DNA from: Pelagibaculum spongiae
Lineage (GTDB): Bacteria; Pseudomonadota; Gammaproteobacteria; Enterobacterales; Pelagibaculaceae
Length of the DNA stretch: 64,000 bases
Reading direction: 5' to 3'
Assembly: GCF_003097315.1 (NCBI RefSeq)
Contig: NZ_QDDL01000001.1
Location: 1,240,001-1,304,000, forward strand
Part shown: piece by piece, positions 51,088 to 60,488 of the stretch
Layout: each line of letters begins with the position of its first letter
How positions within the stretch are numbered: the first letter of the stretch is position 1
Notes under the pieces: model-generated
Seen by the model: only the letters and a program-made list of their open reading frames with translations
What the model was told of the DNA's origin: nothing
Database searches by the model: none
Program-made: the position numbers and the translations under genes

Positions 51088-52343
51088 TTGGTCGCCTCCA
51101 GCACTTCCTGATCAGTAAACAATGGCTCGTAAGGTGGAAGGTCTGGATAGGCCATATCCAGTTTTTCACCGGTGAAGGCATCAAGGAATGCCAATAAATC
51201 GGCTTTCTCTTGTTCGGTTAAACCTAACGGTTGAATCAATTTAGATTTACTTTCTGGGAAGTCGGTCGTTCTGCCATCAGCAGCGACGCCACCCCGATCA
51301 TAAAAATCCACCACATCGGCTAAAGTAGCCAATGAACCATTGTGCATATAAGGCGGAGTGAACTTGGTATAGCGCAGAGTCGCAGTACGGAACTTACCCT
51401 TCATAGACTTGATCTTGCCGGTGAAATAAGCACCTGGATCTGCCTTGGTATGGCGATACATTTTCTCGGTGGAGCCTTTGGCATAAAGCTCGTAACGGAA
51501 AGTGATTTGCGCCAAGGAATCATCTTCCCAACGCTTCACTGGTGGAACACCGATGTTGTAATACTGCTGATCGGTTGCAAATGCACCATTATGACAAGCA
51601 AGACAATTCGCCTTACCTTCAAACAGTTCTTTGCCACGCAGTTGAGCCACACTCAGCGCATTACTATCACCAAGGAAATACTGATCGATTGGCGCATCGC
51701 GTTGAACCAGCGTTCGCTGAAATGCAGCAAGTGCTCGCCAAGCGTTATTAATTTTTGGCCAAGTGTCTCCGAAAGCGGCATTGAATCCCTGAACATATTC
51801 TGGAATCAATGCTAATCGTGCTTCCATGATGTCGTCTTCACCATTACCAGCAACGGCACCTTTACCTGCTGATTTTGCTTCGGCTTCGAGGCTACGAGAA
51901 GATCCATCCCAAAACAGCTTGTTGTAATAACCTGTGTTAACAACAGTTGTAGAGTTTCTCCAGTGAATAGTACCTGGGTAGCCTAATGAAATGTCCTGTG
52001 GAAAATCCCAACCAAGACTTGGCAAGTGACATGCAACGCACGGAGTCGATGTATCGCCACCTAAACGGCCATCAAAGAACAGCTTTTTACCTAGCTCAAT
52101 CTTTTCAGGTGATTGCGGGTTGTCAGCTGGAATGGGAACGGGTCCCAATGCAGCTAGCGGTGGAACCGAATAGCTTTCTGCTGCGACTGTAATTGTTACT
52201 GGCTCTACCGCAGGTGCTTGCGCAATTGTTGCGGCGGGCACTTGAACGTTTTGTGCAACTGGCGCGACCTGATCTGCAGTTTGGACACAAGCGATCAGGC
52301 CAGTAGCCATCAGCAACGCCAGAGATGTTTTGTACTGGTTCAT
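51084..52343 (-). CDS. idrP1: Diheme cytochrome c peroxidase (MauG/CcpA-type), lipoprotein
   Basis: 419 aa. The signal ends TGLIAC, a lipobox, so the protein is likely membrane-anchored; about 45 Ala/Val/Pro-rich residues form a tether. Two haem c motifs are present: CVACH and CLACH. FFDGRLGG, TPPYMHNGSL and DRGG are typical of bacterial diheme peroxidases. In iodate reducers two such proteins (IdrP1, IdrP2) are thought to remove peroxide formed as iodate is reduced. The number is assigned only by nearness to idrB. It follows the other peroxidase gene after 11 bp. Confidence 0.85.
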   Translation of the reverse strand: MNQYKTSLALLMATGLIACVQTADQVAPVAQNVQVPAATIAQAPAVEPVTITVAAESYSVPPLAALGPVPIPADNPQSPEKIELGKKLFFDGRLGGDTSTPCVACHLPSLGWDFPQDISLGYPGTIHWRNSTTVVNTGYYNKLFWDGSSRSLEAEAKSAGKGAVAGNGEDDIMEARLALIPEYVQGFNAAFGDTWPKINNAWRALAAFQRTLVQRDAPIDQYFLGDSNALSVAQLRGKELFEGKANCLACHNGAFATDQQYYNIGVPPVKRWEDDSLAQITFRYELYAKGSTEKMYRHTKADPGAYFTGKIKSMKGKFRTATLRYTKFTPPYMHNGSLATLADVVDFYDRGGVAADGRTTDFPESKSKLIQPLGLTEQEKADLLAFLDAFTGEKLDMAYPDLPPYEPLFTDQEVLEATK

Positions 52344-52354
52344 GTTGCCTCCTA

Positions 52355-53458
52355 TTAATTCCGGCTTTCACGCCAGTTGGCGATTAGCTTGTAGTCATAG
52401 TCATCGCGCTTCCAGACATACTTAGCGCTGGTTAGCGGATCACCCGACAGAGATTTAAGGAAGCTCACCAGGTCTTTTTGTTCTTTATCATTCAAAAACA
52501 AAGGACGCATCTTGGCAGACTTATTCGAATCAGCTCCACCGGCGCGGTTATAGAAAGCAACCACTTCTTCCAGAGAACCAATGGTACCGTTGTGCATGTA
52601 AGGTGCGGTGTAGTTCAGTTCACGCAAGGTCGGTGTCATGAACTTACCCATGTCACTGCCGTCAGCCTTATGGCTCTGTACGTGAGCACCCACATCACGT
52701 TTCAAATTCATGTAATTTTCATTACCCATGAACATATTGAAAGCGATGAAGGCCTGATGGTTCATAGGGTCACGGAAGATATCTAGATTCTCAGCAACAC
52801 CGGTGTTATGCGGTTTGTTATCGGAGAAGGTTGGGCCTGAGTGGCATGATGCACACCCTGCTTTACCTTTGAAGATTTCAAAACCACGTTTGGCAGAAGC
52901 TGACATTTGTCCCTTGTCGAAAGGTGCATTTTTAGAAGTCAGCGTCTTCAGGTATTCCGGTATCGCTTTACGAACTGAACCATTCGATGGCTCGCCATAA
53001 CCGGCTTTTTTAAACATAGCGACATAGATTGGGTCTTGTTTGATGCGCTCCTGCATCAGACGCATATCCATGTTCATAATGTAATCTTCGGTGATCATTT
53101 CCCGAGTCACATCATTGAGATTGGTACCCAATCGCCCGTCATGGAACCAAACCTTTTTATAGGCGGTGTTAATCAGCGTTGGGCTGTTACGGAAATGTCC
53201 GTTACCCGGATAACCAGGAGACAATTCTGTATTGGTTGAATAGCCATATTCAGGGTTGTGGCAACTGGCACAAGAAAGTGCAGTGTTTCCAGATAAGCGC
53301 GCATCGAAAAATAGTCGCTTGCCTAGTTCAGCTTTTGCTTGATTGATTTTCAAATCAGGCAGTGGACCGAAATTATCCGCAGCTTGCGACGTTTGACACA
53401 GACCCAGTGCCATAACGCCAGCTAACGGAATCAGTCGGTAGAAAGGTAGGGTACCCAT
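52355..53458 (-). CDS. idrP2: Diheme cytochrome c peroxidase (MauG/CcpA-type), secreted
   Basis: About 367 aa from the ATG at 53458, placed by AGGAG 6 bases before it. The Sec signal ends TSQAA. Two CASCH haem motifs (about residues 64 and 208); FFDARLSGN, FRNSPTLIN and YTAPYMHNGTIGSLEEVVAFYNRAGG are family blocks. First gene of the operon in transcription order: peroxidase, peroxidase, Rieske, molybdoenzyme. It acts in the periplasm. It is about 40 per cent like its neighbour by eye, so the pair arose by old duplication. Confidence 0.87.
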   Translation of the reverse strand: MGTLPFYRLIPLAGVMALGLCQTSQAADNFGPLPDLKINQAKAELGKRLFFDARLSGNTALSCASCHNPEYGYSTNTELSPGYPGNGHFRNSPTLINTAYKKVWFHDGRLGTNLNDVTREMITEDYIMNMDMRLMQERIKQDPIYVAMFKKAGYGEPSNGSVRKAIPEYLKTLTSKNAPFDKGQMSASAKRGFEIFKGKAGCASCHSGPTFSDNKPHNTGVAENLDIFRDPMNHQAFIAFNMFMGNENYMNLKRDVGAHVQSHKADGSDMGKFMTPTLRELNYTAPYMHNGTIGSLEEVVAFYNRAGGADSNKSAKMRPLFLNDKEQKDLVSFLKSLSGDPLTSAKYVWKRDDYDYKLIANWRESRN

Positions 53459-53900
53459 CCGCCGCTCCTTCAAGATTATTGGTTAAATGTTTGAATGCAA
53501 TTTTTATAGAGCACAGTTCATACCAGACTTATTTGGTTGGTTTTTATATTTAGCAAAGCTCGCCCCACCAATGGTTTAGCAGTAATTTTTTTTGTGTGAA
53601 TTATTTTTAGATATTACCCCGTGAACATTTCGTTCAAACGGTTTAACGAGACGCGCCAAATGTCGGTTCAAAATTGGCACTGGCACAGGTATTTGATCAA
53701 ATCGTTAAATCTTGCAAACTACTGTTCTATCTTCCTTGTTCAAATCTTCTGTTATTTAACTTTTCGCTTTAGTTAATTCCGGCACGGATTCTGTATATAG
53801 CCAAGGCACCTCAAGGTGAGGTACTCAACTGACATTTTAAAGTGGCTTGGGTATAACCTTGTGCAACGCACATTTTTGATTTCACCAACCAGAGATTCCT
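53459..53900. other. Divergent promoter region between the idr-type operon and the HEAT-repeat gene
   Basis: Both directions need promoters here. ATTTGATCAAAT at about 53691 is a palindrome that resembles half of an FNR box (TTGAT-N4-ATCAA) but does not fit it. CACCTCAAGGTGAG at about 53808 is a short inverted repeat (CACCTcaAGGTG). No riboswitch or gene seen. Confidence 0.45.
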
Positions 53901-56321
53901 ATGAGCAATTCTTCAGCAGCGGTCACCGTTTCCGAGCAGATGCAACAGCAATGGTTGGCTTTATGCTCCAGCGACGATGTCACTGATCGATTGGCGGCAA
54001 TTAGAGCCCTATCCAGCAAAATGTTTGGTCAACTGACACCAGAAATAGCCGAAGCATTAATTCAACGGTTGGGGGATGAAGACGAGCAAATCACTCTAGA
54101 AGCGCTGCAAATTCTGCAAAGCCATGCTCAATCAGGAAAAGGGCCGTTACAAACTGAATGGCTAGTGCGTTGTGCTCACGAGCACCCACTGCCAAGAATT
54201 CGTCTAGAAGCCATTCGTGGTCTGGCGGGTAATGCTGCTGAAGAAGCGTTGGCCTGCCTGCAAGATATCGCCTGCAATCGTCCTGATATTGAACAAGACG
54301 AAGATTGGGATGATTGGTGGGACATGCAATTGGCGGCGATTAAAGCATTGGGAGAAACCGGTGCCAAAGCCGCTGCAGATACATTACAGCAGTTATGGCG
54401 TAGCGAAGAGGGCCATTCGATTGAAGCAGAAATTTTTGCAGCACTGGCCCACATTCAGCCAGCTGGCACGGACTTGTTAGCTGGCATTGCACTAAAAGAA
54501 ATGCCAACAGTTAGACGCCGTGCTCTTAATGCATTAGCGGTGAGTAATGATCAATTAGCTAGCACCGTTTTAGAAAAAGCACTTTCAGATAAAGAGCCGC
54601 AAGTACGCGTTGCTGCCATTGAAGGTTTGGCACAATTAAGCGATAGCTTGCGACCGAAAAATGCTTTGGCGATGATTCTGCAATTACTGGAAGATGCCAA
54701 TAGCGATGTTCGTGCTGCGGCACTAAAAGCCGCCGCCGCATTATCTCCCGGACAACAACTGGCATTAGATTCCAGAAAAATGCTGCATTTGTTAAGCCAA
54801 CCAGATGACGCTTGTGCCGCCACGATTCAATTATTATCGGCTTCTAGCCAACCATTAAGTGGCGATGTAAAACAGCGAATTCTCAGCCTATTGGCACAAA
54901 ACCCAATGACCTTGAGCCAATCTTTAGGTCAATTTCTGCAAGCACAGAAAAATGCCGAGCCTGAGCAACAAGCAATCTGGTATAAAGCGCTGCAACAACA
55001 ATTGCAGCATTACAAAGCCCCCGCCTTTTGCTTGCGGCCGTTGATTGTTGCTTGGGGTGATTTATCAGATAACTGCCAACAAGACATTCAATCGGTTTCG
55101 AAATTGTTAACTAGCTCCGATCCGGCAATTCGTCAGATTGTGATTGAAGAGCTGATCAATATTTCGCAAAAACCAGTGGTGCTCGATCCCCAGCAACCTG
55201 ATTCCACCGACAACCTGGCGCTGGCGTTGTTAGATCGCTGCTTATCTGGCGAAGCTTTTGCTAGCGCCAGCGAGCAAGACGCCGCACAAGCCGAGCAAAT
55301 TGCACAAGCTGACCTGCCAGAAATTATCGAGCTCAAAGAGTCCACCGGTGATATTCCCGTGCAAATGCTGGAAACCCCAGACACCGATCCCAAGCCAAAG
55401 AAAATTCCAACCGTTGAAGAAATGATGGCAAGCATGCCAGATTACACCGAATCATTGGTGGAAGAAGCGGGTGCTGAATCAACCCTTAATTCAATCAACA
55501 TGTCGGCACAAGAAGCCATCTTGCGTGAGCACGAACCAGAATTATCACAAGATGATCGGTTGCGCAGAATGCTCGATCACCTCGATGAAGAGCTAGAGCC
55601 ATATCGCGATGTAGTTGAAGGTCATTTGCAGGCGGCAGATAAAGTACTTTCTAGCCCACACCGCGTGGCACCGATGCCAGGTGGCGATAACCAGGCTTTG
55701 GCAATTCGTGCATTACCCGGCTTGCCGCTAGAACAAGCACTGCAAAAAATCGCTCAGCAATTAACCGCATCTCGCCCCCAAGCAAAAGAAGCTTTGGTCG
55801 CATTGTATCGTTTGCTAAATGCTCAAGATCAATTGCCCGTGCTGGCTGACGATACTTTATCGGCACTCGATGTAATTATTGAATCTGCTGATCCCGATCT
55901 GCGCCAGTTAAGTTTGCGAGTGATTGGATTGGTTGCACCGGAACATCCTCGTATTTTGCTCAGCTTGGAAGATCCTGACTCACTGGTGATTTTAGAAGCG
56001 CTGCATTTGATTCAAGCTAACAGCCAATTAAAAACTGCCGCCAATTCTGAGCTGATAAAACCGCTACTGCGCCATAAAGAAATGGGCGTTCAACAATTAG
56101 CATTGCAAGTGTTGGCCGCCTGTGACCCGCAAGCTATCGAAGCAGTATTGGCTGCATCAATGGAATCGCATGGTGAAATGTTAATGGCTGGGCGAAAAGC
56201 AATTGCACTTTTAGACAGCAGCTTGGTTATGCAATGGCTGGATCGCGCTTTGACGTTATCAGAAAAACCAAACCAACGTTTGTTAGTGGCTGAACTGATG
56301 GCCGCAGTTAATTACGGTTAA
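53901..56321 (+). CDS. HEAT-repeat protein, 806 aa
   Basis: Cytoplasmic, no signal or membrane segment. Helical repeats of 30-40 residues run through the N-terminal 330 residues (for example DEDEQITLEALQIL, HPLPRIRLEAIRGLAG, EPQVRVAAIEGLAQL, NSDVRAAALKAAAAL) and again near the C-terminus (ADPDLRQLSLRVIGL, DPDSLVILEALHLI, EMGVQQLALQVL). An acidic stretch of low complexity lies at about 445-570. HEAT scaffolds bind protein partners; the partner is unknown. It is followed, after a repeat, by a histidine kinase and NtrC-type regulator on the same strand. Confidence 0.82.
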   Translation: MSNSSAAVTVSEQMQQQWLALCSSDDVTDRLAAIRALSSKMFGQLTPEIAEALIQRLGDEDEQITLEALQILQSHAQSGKGPLQTEWLVRCAHEHPLPRIRLEAIRGLAGNAAEEALACLQDIACNRPDIEQDEDWDDWWDMQLAAIKALGETGAKAAADTLQQLWRSEEGHSIEAEIFAALAHIQPAGTDLLAGIALKEMPTVRRRALNALAVSNDQLASTVLEKALSDKEPQVRVAAIEGLAQLSDSLRPKNALAMILQLLEDANSDVRAAALKAAAALSPGQQLALDSRKMLHLLSQPDDACAATIQLLSASSQPLSGDVKQRILSLLAQNPMTLSQSLGQFLQAQKNAEPEQQAIWYKALQQQLQHYKAPAFCLRPLIVAWGDLSDNCQQDIQSVSKLLTSSDPAIRQIVIEELINISQKPVVLDPQQPDSTDNLALALLDRCLSGEAFASASEQDAAQAEQIAQADLPEIIELKESTGDIPVQMLETPDTDPKPKKIPTVEEMMASMPDYTESLVEEAGAESTLNSINMSAQEAILREHEPELSQDDRLRRMLDHLDEELEPYRDVVEGHLQAADKVLSSPHRVAPMPGGDNQALAIRALPGLPLEQALQKIAQQLTASRPQAKEALVALYRLLNAQDQLPVLADDTLSALDVIIESADPDLRQLSLRVIGLVAPEHPRILLSLEDPDSLVILEALHLIQANSQLKTAANSELIKPLLRHKEMGVQQLALQVLAACDPQAIEAVLAASMESHGEMLMAGRKAIALLDSSLVMQWLDRALTLSEKPNQRLLVAELMAAVNYG

Positions 56322-56349
56322 ATCAATTTCAAAATACAGCTAAAGTACG

Positions 56350-56475
56350 TTGTTGGGTGCGCCTCAAGGCTCACCCAGCCTACTTTTAGTTTGGTATTTA
56401 ATTGAAATTTCGGCATTTATTCAATGAAAACCTATTGGTTCTCGTCGCCTGGGTAAGCCTGTGGGCGCACCCGGG
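56350..56475. repeat. BIME-like inverted pair, family 2, copy C
   Basis: TTGGGTGCGCCTCAAGGCTCACCCA at about 56352 is matched in inverse by CCTGGGTAAGCCTGTGGGCGCACCCGGG at about 56448. ATTCAATGAAAACCTATTGGTTCTCGTC lies between, as in the copy at 29110. It sits in the 215-bp gap between the HEAT and histidine-kinase genes. Confidence 0.85.
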
Positions 56476-56536
56476 TTTATATGCGCGATACCTGTTAAAC
56501 AGCAACGACTAACGCGCTTTTAAAGAAGGAATTTTA

Positions 56537-58966
56537 ATGAGCCAAGCTAAAGGCTGGGGCATTCGAGTCATCTATCCACTGCTGGGGCTAACCATTCTGG
56601 CGGTGATATTTATTGTCCATTTTCAGCTGACGCTGGCGGTTCAAGTCCAGTCGCATATTCAGCAACAACGATTAATTGCCGAGCAAGGCAAGCAACTAAT
56701 TGAAACTGATTTAAGCGAGTTGGTTTCTGACTTGCAGGTTTTAGCTACTCTGGCGCCGGTTAATACACTTGCACAGAAAGGCTCGTTGCAAATAATGGCG
56801 CAACAGTTTCTAGCAGTGGCTAAAAATAAAAACCATTATGACCAAATTCGAGTGCTAAACCCTTTTGGCAAAGAACTGATTCGAGTCGACCGTCGTCTCG
56901 GGCCGGGGTTAACGCCAGCTCATTTATTACAAGATAAATCTGGCCGTTACTATGTAAACGATATGCAAAAGCTCACCGAGAGTGAGGTCTATTTATCACC
57001 GCTAGATTTTAATATTGAATTTGGAGTCGTCGAAACGCCGCACCGCTTAGTACTTCGTATGGGGCGCGCTTTATACAACGACAACGGTGAAAAAGTTGCT
57101 TTATTATTGGTTAATTATGATGGCGATCGACTAAAGCGACACTTGCAACAAATTGAGTCAACCTGGCCAGGTGGCCGACTTATGCTGTCCGATGACGTTG
57201 CTCGCTTGCTGCCTAGTCAACCCGATCCGCTACCCTCTCCACTGATTCAGGCAATGGCCAACCAGCAACGAGGGCTGATTCAACACAATGATTTCAGCTG
57301 GAATTTTATTGGCATTCGGTTACCCAATAAAATTCGTGGTCAAACTAACTGGACCGTTATTTCAGCATTACCGCCCAGTTTCCGTAATCAATTACGTTCT
57401 AATTTCTGGCGCGAGCAAGGCGGGTTTTACACATTACTCGGATTGTTGGTGGTATTAAGCAGCATTGGCATTAGCCAGCTAGTCATTCGCAACAGCACGA
57501 TTAAGCAGTTGCATGACAGAGAAAAAAGCTTTCGCAAAATCTTAGAGCGACTACCTTTAGCAGCGGTCGTTCTTGATCGAGACTTTCAATTGACCTTTGT
57601 TAACCATGCCATTTTAGGCTTATTTAATTTACCAAGAGATGGTGAATTACCAGAAAATGATTTCGCTGCTTTGGTTGATATTGAAGAATGTCCACTGGTA
57701 GAAAAGCGAGTCAACTTGGCATTTGATAAAGGTATCGCACCACCGGCATTTAAAGCGCACTTACAAGTCTCTGGCGAGCGGCGCTTAATTAACTGGCATG
57801 CCAGTTTAATTGATACCAGCGATGGTCCACGGCTGGCATTAATCGGTGAAGATTTAACCGAACATGAAACCCAACAAGCACAATTACATCGCCTGAGCCG
57901 AGCTATTGAACAAAGCCCATCGATGGTGATTATTACCAACATCGACGGTATTGTTGAGTATGTAAACCCAAGCTTTGGTTTAATCACTGGTTATTCAATG
58001 CGTGAAATTATCGGGCAAACGATTCGTGTTTTAAAATCTGGCCGAGTTTTAAGCGAAGTTTATCGGCAAATGTGGCAAACCCTACAAGATGGTCGCGAAT
58101 GGGTAGGTGAATTAGAAAATCTCACCAAAGCAGGCAATCCTTTATGGGTTCGAGTTTCTATTGCGCCGGTAATCAATGATCACGGTGAAACCACTCATTA
58201 TGTCGCAGTAGAGCAAGACATTACTGCAGAAAAAGCACTACAAGCATCGATTGCTGAAGAACAAGCGATGCGCCAAAGAAACGACCAAATGGCAGCCGTC
58301 GGTCGAGCAGCAAATATGATTGCCCATGATTTACGCAACCCGCTCAGCTCGGTAAAAATGTCACTGCAAATGGGTCGAAAAAGGTTAAATGCAACCGACC
58401 CAGATACCGCAGAGATTTTTGGTATTGCACTGGATCAAGTGACTTACATGGAAGATATATTATCCGATTTGTTAAGCTACTCCCGCCCCAATCAATTACA
58501 ACCAGAGTGGATTGCAATCAATCCATTGCTTGAGTCACAAATTTTATCTCTGCAAGGGCAAATCGAACAAAACAATTTAACCATGAACCAATCGTTGGCA
58601 CTGGGGCTGCCAACTATTTATGCCGACCCGACCAAGCTACGCCAACTATTACAAAACCTGTTAGAAAATGCAGTACAAGCAGCGTCAGAAGTCGATAATG
58701 GCTGGGTTAATGTCAAATCTGAATTACGTTTTACACCCAAGGGACAAAAACTGATTATTTCAGTTGAAAATAATGGCCAGCCGGTTGATCGTGAAACAGC
58801 CGATCGAATGTTTGAGCCTTTTTTCACCACTCGAGCTAAAGGCACTGGCCTTGGTTTGGCGATTGTTCGGCGTATACTGGATCAGCATCGCGCGCAGTGC
58901 CGGGTTCAAGCATTAGCATCTGGTGGTTTATTATTGGAAATTGAGTTTTCTCTTGCGGCTGGATAA
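56537..58966 (+). CDS. PAS-domain sensor histidine kinase
   Basis: 809 aa. Membrane helix at about 10-30, a periplasmic Cache-like sensor (about 35-290; IRVLNPFGKELIRVDRRLGPG), a second helix (about 295-317), two PAS domains (about 330-440 and 455-575, the second with the PAS/PAC sequence VRVSIAPVINDHGETTHYVAVEQDIT), HisKA with IAHDLRNPLSS (His597), and HATPase with NLLENAVQAA and GTGLGLAIVRR. The DctB-like plan suggests sensing of a small periplasmic ligand. Partner is the NtrC-type regulator 71 bp downstream. The divergent idr-type operon is a possible, untested, target. Confidence 0.9.
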   Translation: MSQAKGWGIRVIYPLLGLTILAVIFIVHFQLTLAVQVQSHIQQQRLIAEQGKQLIETDLSELVSDLQVLATLAPVNTLAQKGSLQIMAQQFLAVAKNKNHYDQIRVLNPFGKELIRVDRRLGPGLTPAHLLQDKSGRYYVNDMQKLTESEVYLSPLDFNIEFGVVETPHRLVLRMGRALYNDNGEKVALLLVNYDGDRLKRHLQQIESTWPGGRLMLSDDVARLLPSQPDPLPSPLIQAMANQQRGLIQHNDFSWNFIGIRLPNKIRGQTNWTVISALPPSFRNQLRSNFWREQGGFYTLLGLLVVLSSIGISQLVIRNSTIKQLHDREKSFRKILERLPLAAVVLDRDFQLTFVNHAILGLFNLPRDGELPENDFAALVDIEECPLVEKRVNLAFDKGIAPPAFKAHLQVSGERRLINWHASLIDTSDGPRLALIGEDLTEHETQQAQLHRLSRAIEQSPSMVIITNIDGIVEYVNPSFGLITGYSMREIIGQTIRVLKSGRVLSEVYRQMWQTLQDGREWVGELENLTKAGNPLWVRVSIAPVINDHGETTHYVAVEQDITAEKALQASIAEEQAMRQRNDQMAAVGRAANMIAHDLRNPLSSVKMSLQMGRKRLNATDPDTAEIFGIALDQVTYMEDILSDLLSYSRPNQLQPEWIAINPLLESQILSLQGQIEQNNLTMNQSLALGLPTIYADPTKLRQLLQNLLENAVQAASEVDNGWVNVKSELRFTPKGQKLIISVENNGQPVDRETADRMFEPFFTTRAKGTGLGLAIVRRILDQHRAQCRVQALASGGLLLEIEFSLAAG

Positions 58967-59037
58967 AAGTAGCATCGATTCAATGTTAATTTTTAACTTA
59001 ATTTATAATTCATATTCTTTTGAAAAATGGAGCTTCA

Positions 59038-60405
59038 ATGTCTGAATGCATATTGATTGTTGATGATGATCAGGCGATTTGTCGTACGCTGGAGCTCCAC
59101 TTCAAACAAAGTGGTTTCCGCGTCGCATTAGCACATACCGCCGAGCAAGGATTGCAAAAAGCCGCGCATGTTGATCCGGCAATTATTATTCTAGATATTC
59201 GTATGCCGGGGCGCAGCGGCCTAGAAACTATTGCTGAAATTAAACAAATAGCTAACAGCGCTCGAGTGATTATGATTACTGCCCATCATGATATGGACAG
59301 TACCATCAGCGCTATGAAAGAAGGTGCCGATGAATATATCCACAAACCCATTGACTTGGATGAATTAGACGAAGCGATTGATCGTGCTTTAAATTATCGA
59401 CAGGCTGAAAATAAAGAAGTTTTTAGTAGTAATAACTGCGAACCGGGGCAACCATGCTCAATTATGGTCGGTTCTTCTAAGGCGATGCAGAAAGTATTTA
59501 AAATGATTGGCCGCTTAGCTTCTACTAGCGCTAACGTTTTAATCACTGGTGAATCAGGAACTGGTAAAGAACTGGTGGCTAAAGCAATTCACAGCTCTGG
59601 CCCAACATCTGATGGGCCATTTGTTGCAGTCAACTGTGCGGCATTAGTAGATACTTTGCTCGAATCAGAAATGTTCGGTCACAAAAAAGGATCATTTTCT
59701 GGTGCGGTACAAGACCAAACCGGCAAGTTCGGTTTAGCGGATGGCGGCACTTTATTTCTCGATGAAGTCGGTGAATTATCACTGACAATTCAAGCGAAAT
59801 TATTACGCGTATTACAAGAGCAAGAATATTTTCAGCTGGGTGGCAGCAAACCTATGAAAAGTACTGCTAGGGTAATTGCAGCAACCAATGTCGATCTAGC
59901 ACAAGCCGTTCAAGAAAAAAACTTTCGAGAAGATCTGTTTTACCGCTTGCAGGTAGTCAATATTCATTTGCCTCCAATGCGAGAAAGGATGTCAGATTTA
60001 CTACCGTTAGCTGAAACATTATTAAAAAGAATTAATCGAAATATGGAAAGGCGAGTCACTCATTTAACCGATGCTGCAACCAATATATTAATGGGCCACC
60101 AATGGCCGGGCAATGTCCGTGAACTAGAAAATGCGCTCACTAAAGCTGTTGCGCTATGTCCAGGCGATGTGATTATGCCAGAGCATTTATCACTTCAGTC
60201 CAATAACAATCCATCCGTTGGTAGCAGTGAGCAACGACCGCTCACTGAACTTAGCCTGAAAGATATCGAAAAAGAACATGTAGCACGTATTCTAGCAAGC
60301 ACTCGCTGGCATAAAGGTAAAGCCTGTGAAGTTCTAGGTGTTTCTCGGCCAAGGCTGCAAAGGTTAATTGTTCAGCATGATTTAGAAAATCCGTATGGCC
60401 AATGA
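59038..60405 (+). CDS. NtrC-family sigma-54 response regulator
   Basis: 455 aa from the ATG at 59038, chosen because GGAG lies 5 bases before it; an upstream TTG would swallow that site. The receiver has Asp53 in ILDIRMPG. The AAA+ domain has Walker A GESGTGKE and Walker [13 protein letters not shown], and the sigma-54 loop reads GSFSGA where GAFTGA is usual. The C-terminal HTH has [20 protein letters not shown]. Should activate sigma-54 promoters with its cognate kinase upstream. Target genes cannot be named from this window. Confidence 0.9.
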   Translation: MSECILIVDDDQAICRTLELHFKQSGFRVALAHTAEQGLQKAAHVDPAIIILDIRMPGRSGLETIAEIKQIANSARVIMITAHHDMDSTISAMKEGADEYIHKPIDLDELDEAIDRALNYRQAENKEVFSSNNCEPGQPCSIMVGSSKAMQKVFKMIGRLASTSANVLITGESGTGKELVAKAIHSSGPTSDGPFVAVNCAALVDTLLESEMFGHKKGSFSGAVQDQTGKFGLADGGTLFLDEVGELSLTIQAKLLRVLQEQEYFQLGGSKPMKSTARVIAATNVDLAQAVQEKNFREDLFYRLQVVNIHLPPMRERMSDLLPLAETLLKRINRNMERRVTHLTDAATNILMGHQWPGNVRELENALTKAVALCPGDVIMPEHLSLQSNNNPSVGSSEQRPLTELSLKDIEKEHVARILASTRWHKGKACEVLGVSRPRLQRLIVQHDLENPYGQ

Positions 60406-60449
60406 AATAGCCTCATTTAAAAAATAACTTAGCTTTATAAAAAAATTAA

Positions 60450-60482
60450 AACGGTCAAGCCCCTTATCAGAACTTGACCGTT
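60450..60482. terminator. Bidirectional terminator
   Basis: AACGGTCAAG at 60450-60459 pairs with CTTGACCGTT at 60473-60482 over a 13-base loop, with A-rich sequence before and T-rich after. It serves the response-regulator gene (plus) and the secreted phospholipase-like gene (minus). Confidence 0.8.
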
Positions 60483-60488
60483 AATTAT

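Noticed and set aside
53690-53705. FNR-type box upstream of the idr-type operon
   Set aside because: TTTGATCAAAT is palindromic, but the half-sites are not separated by four bases as in TTGAT-N4-ATCAA.
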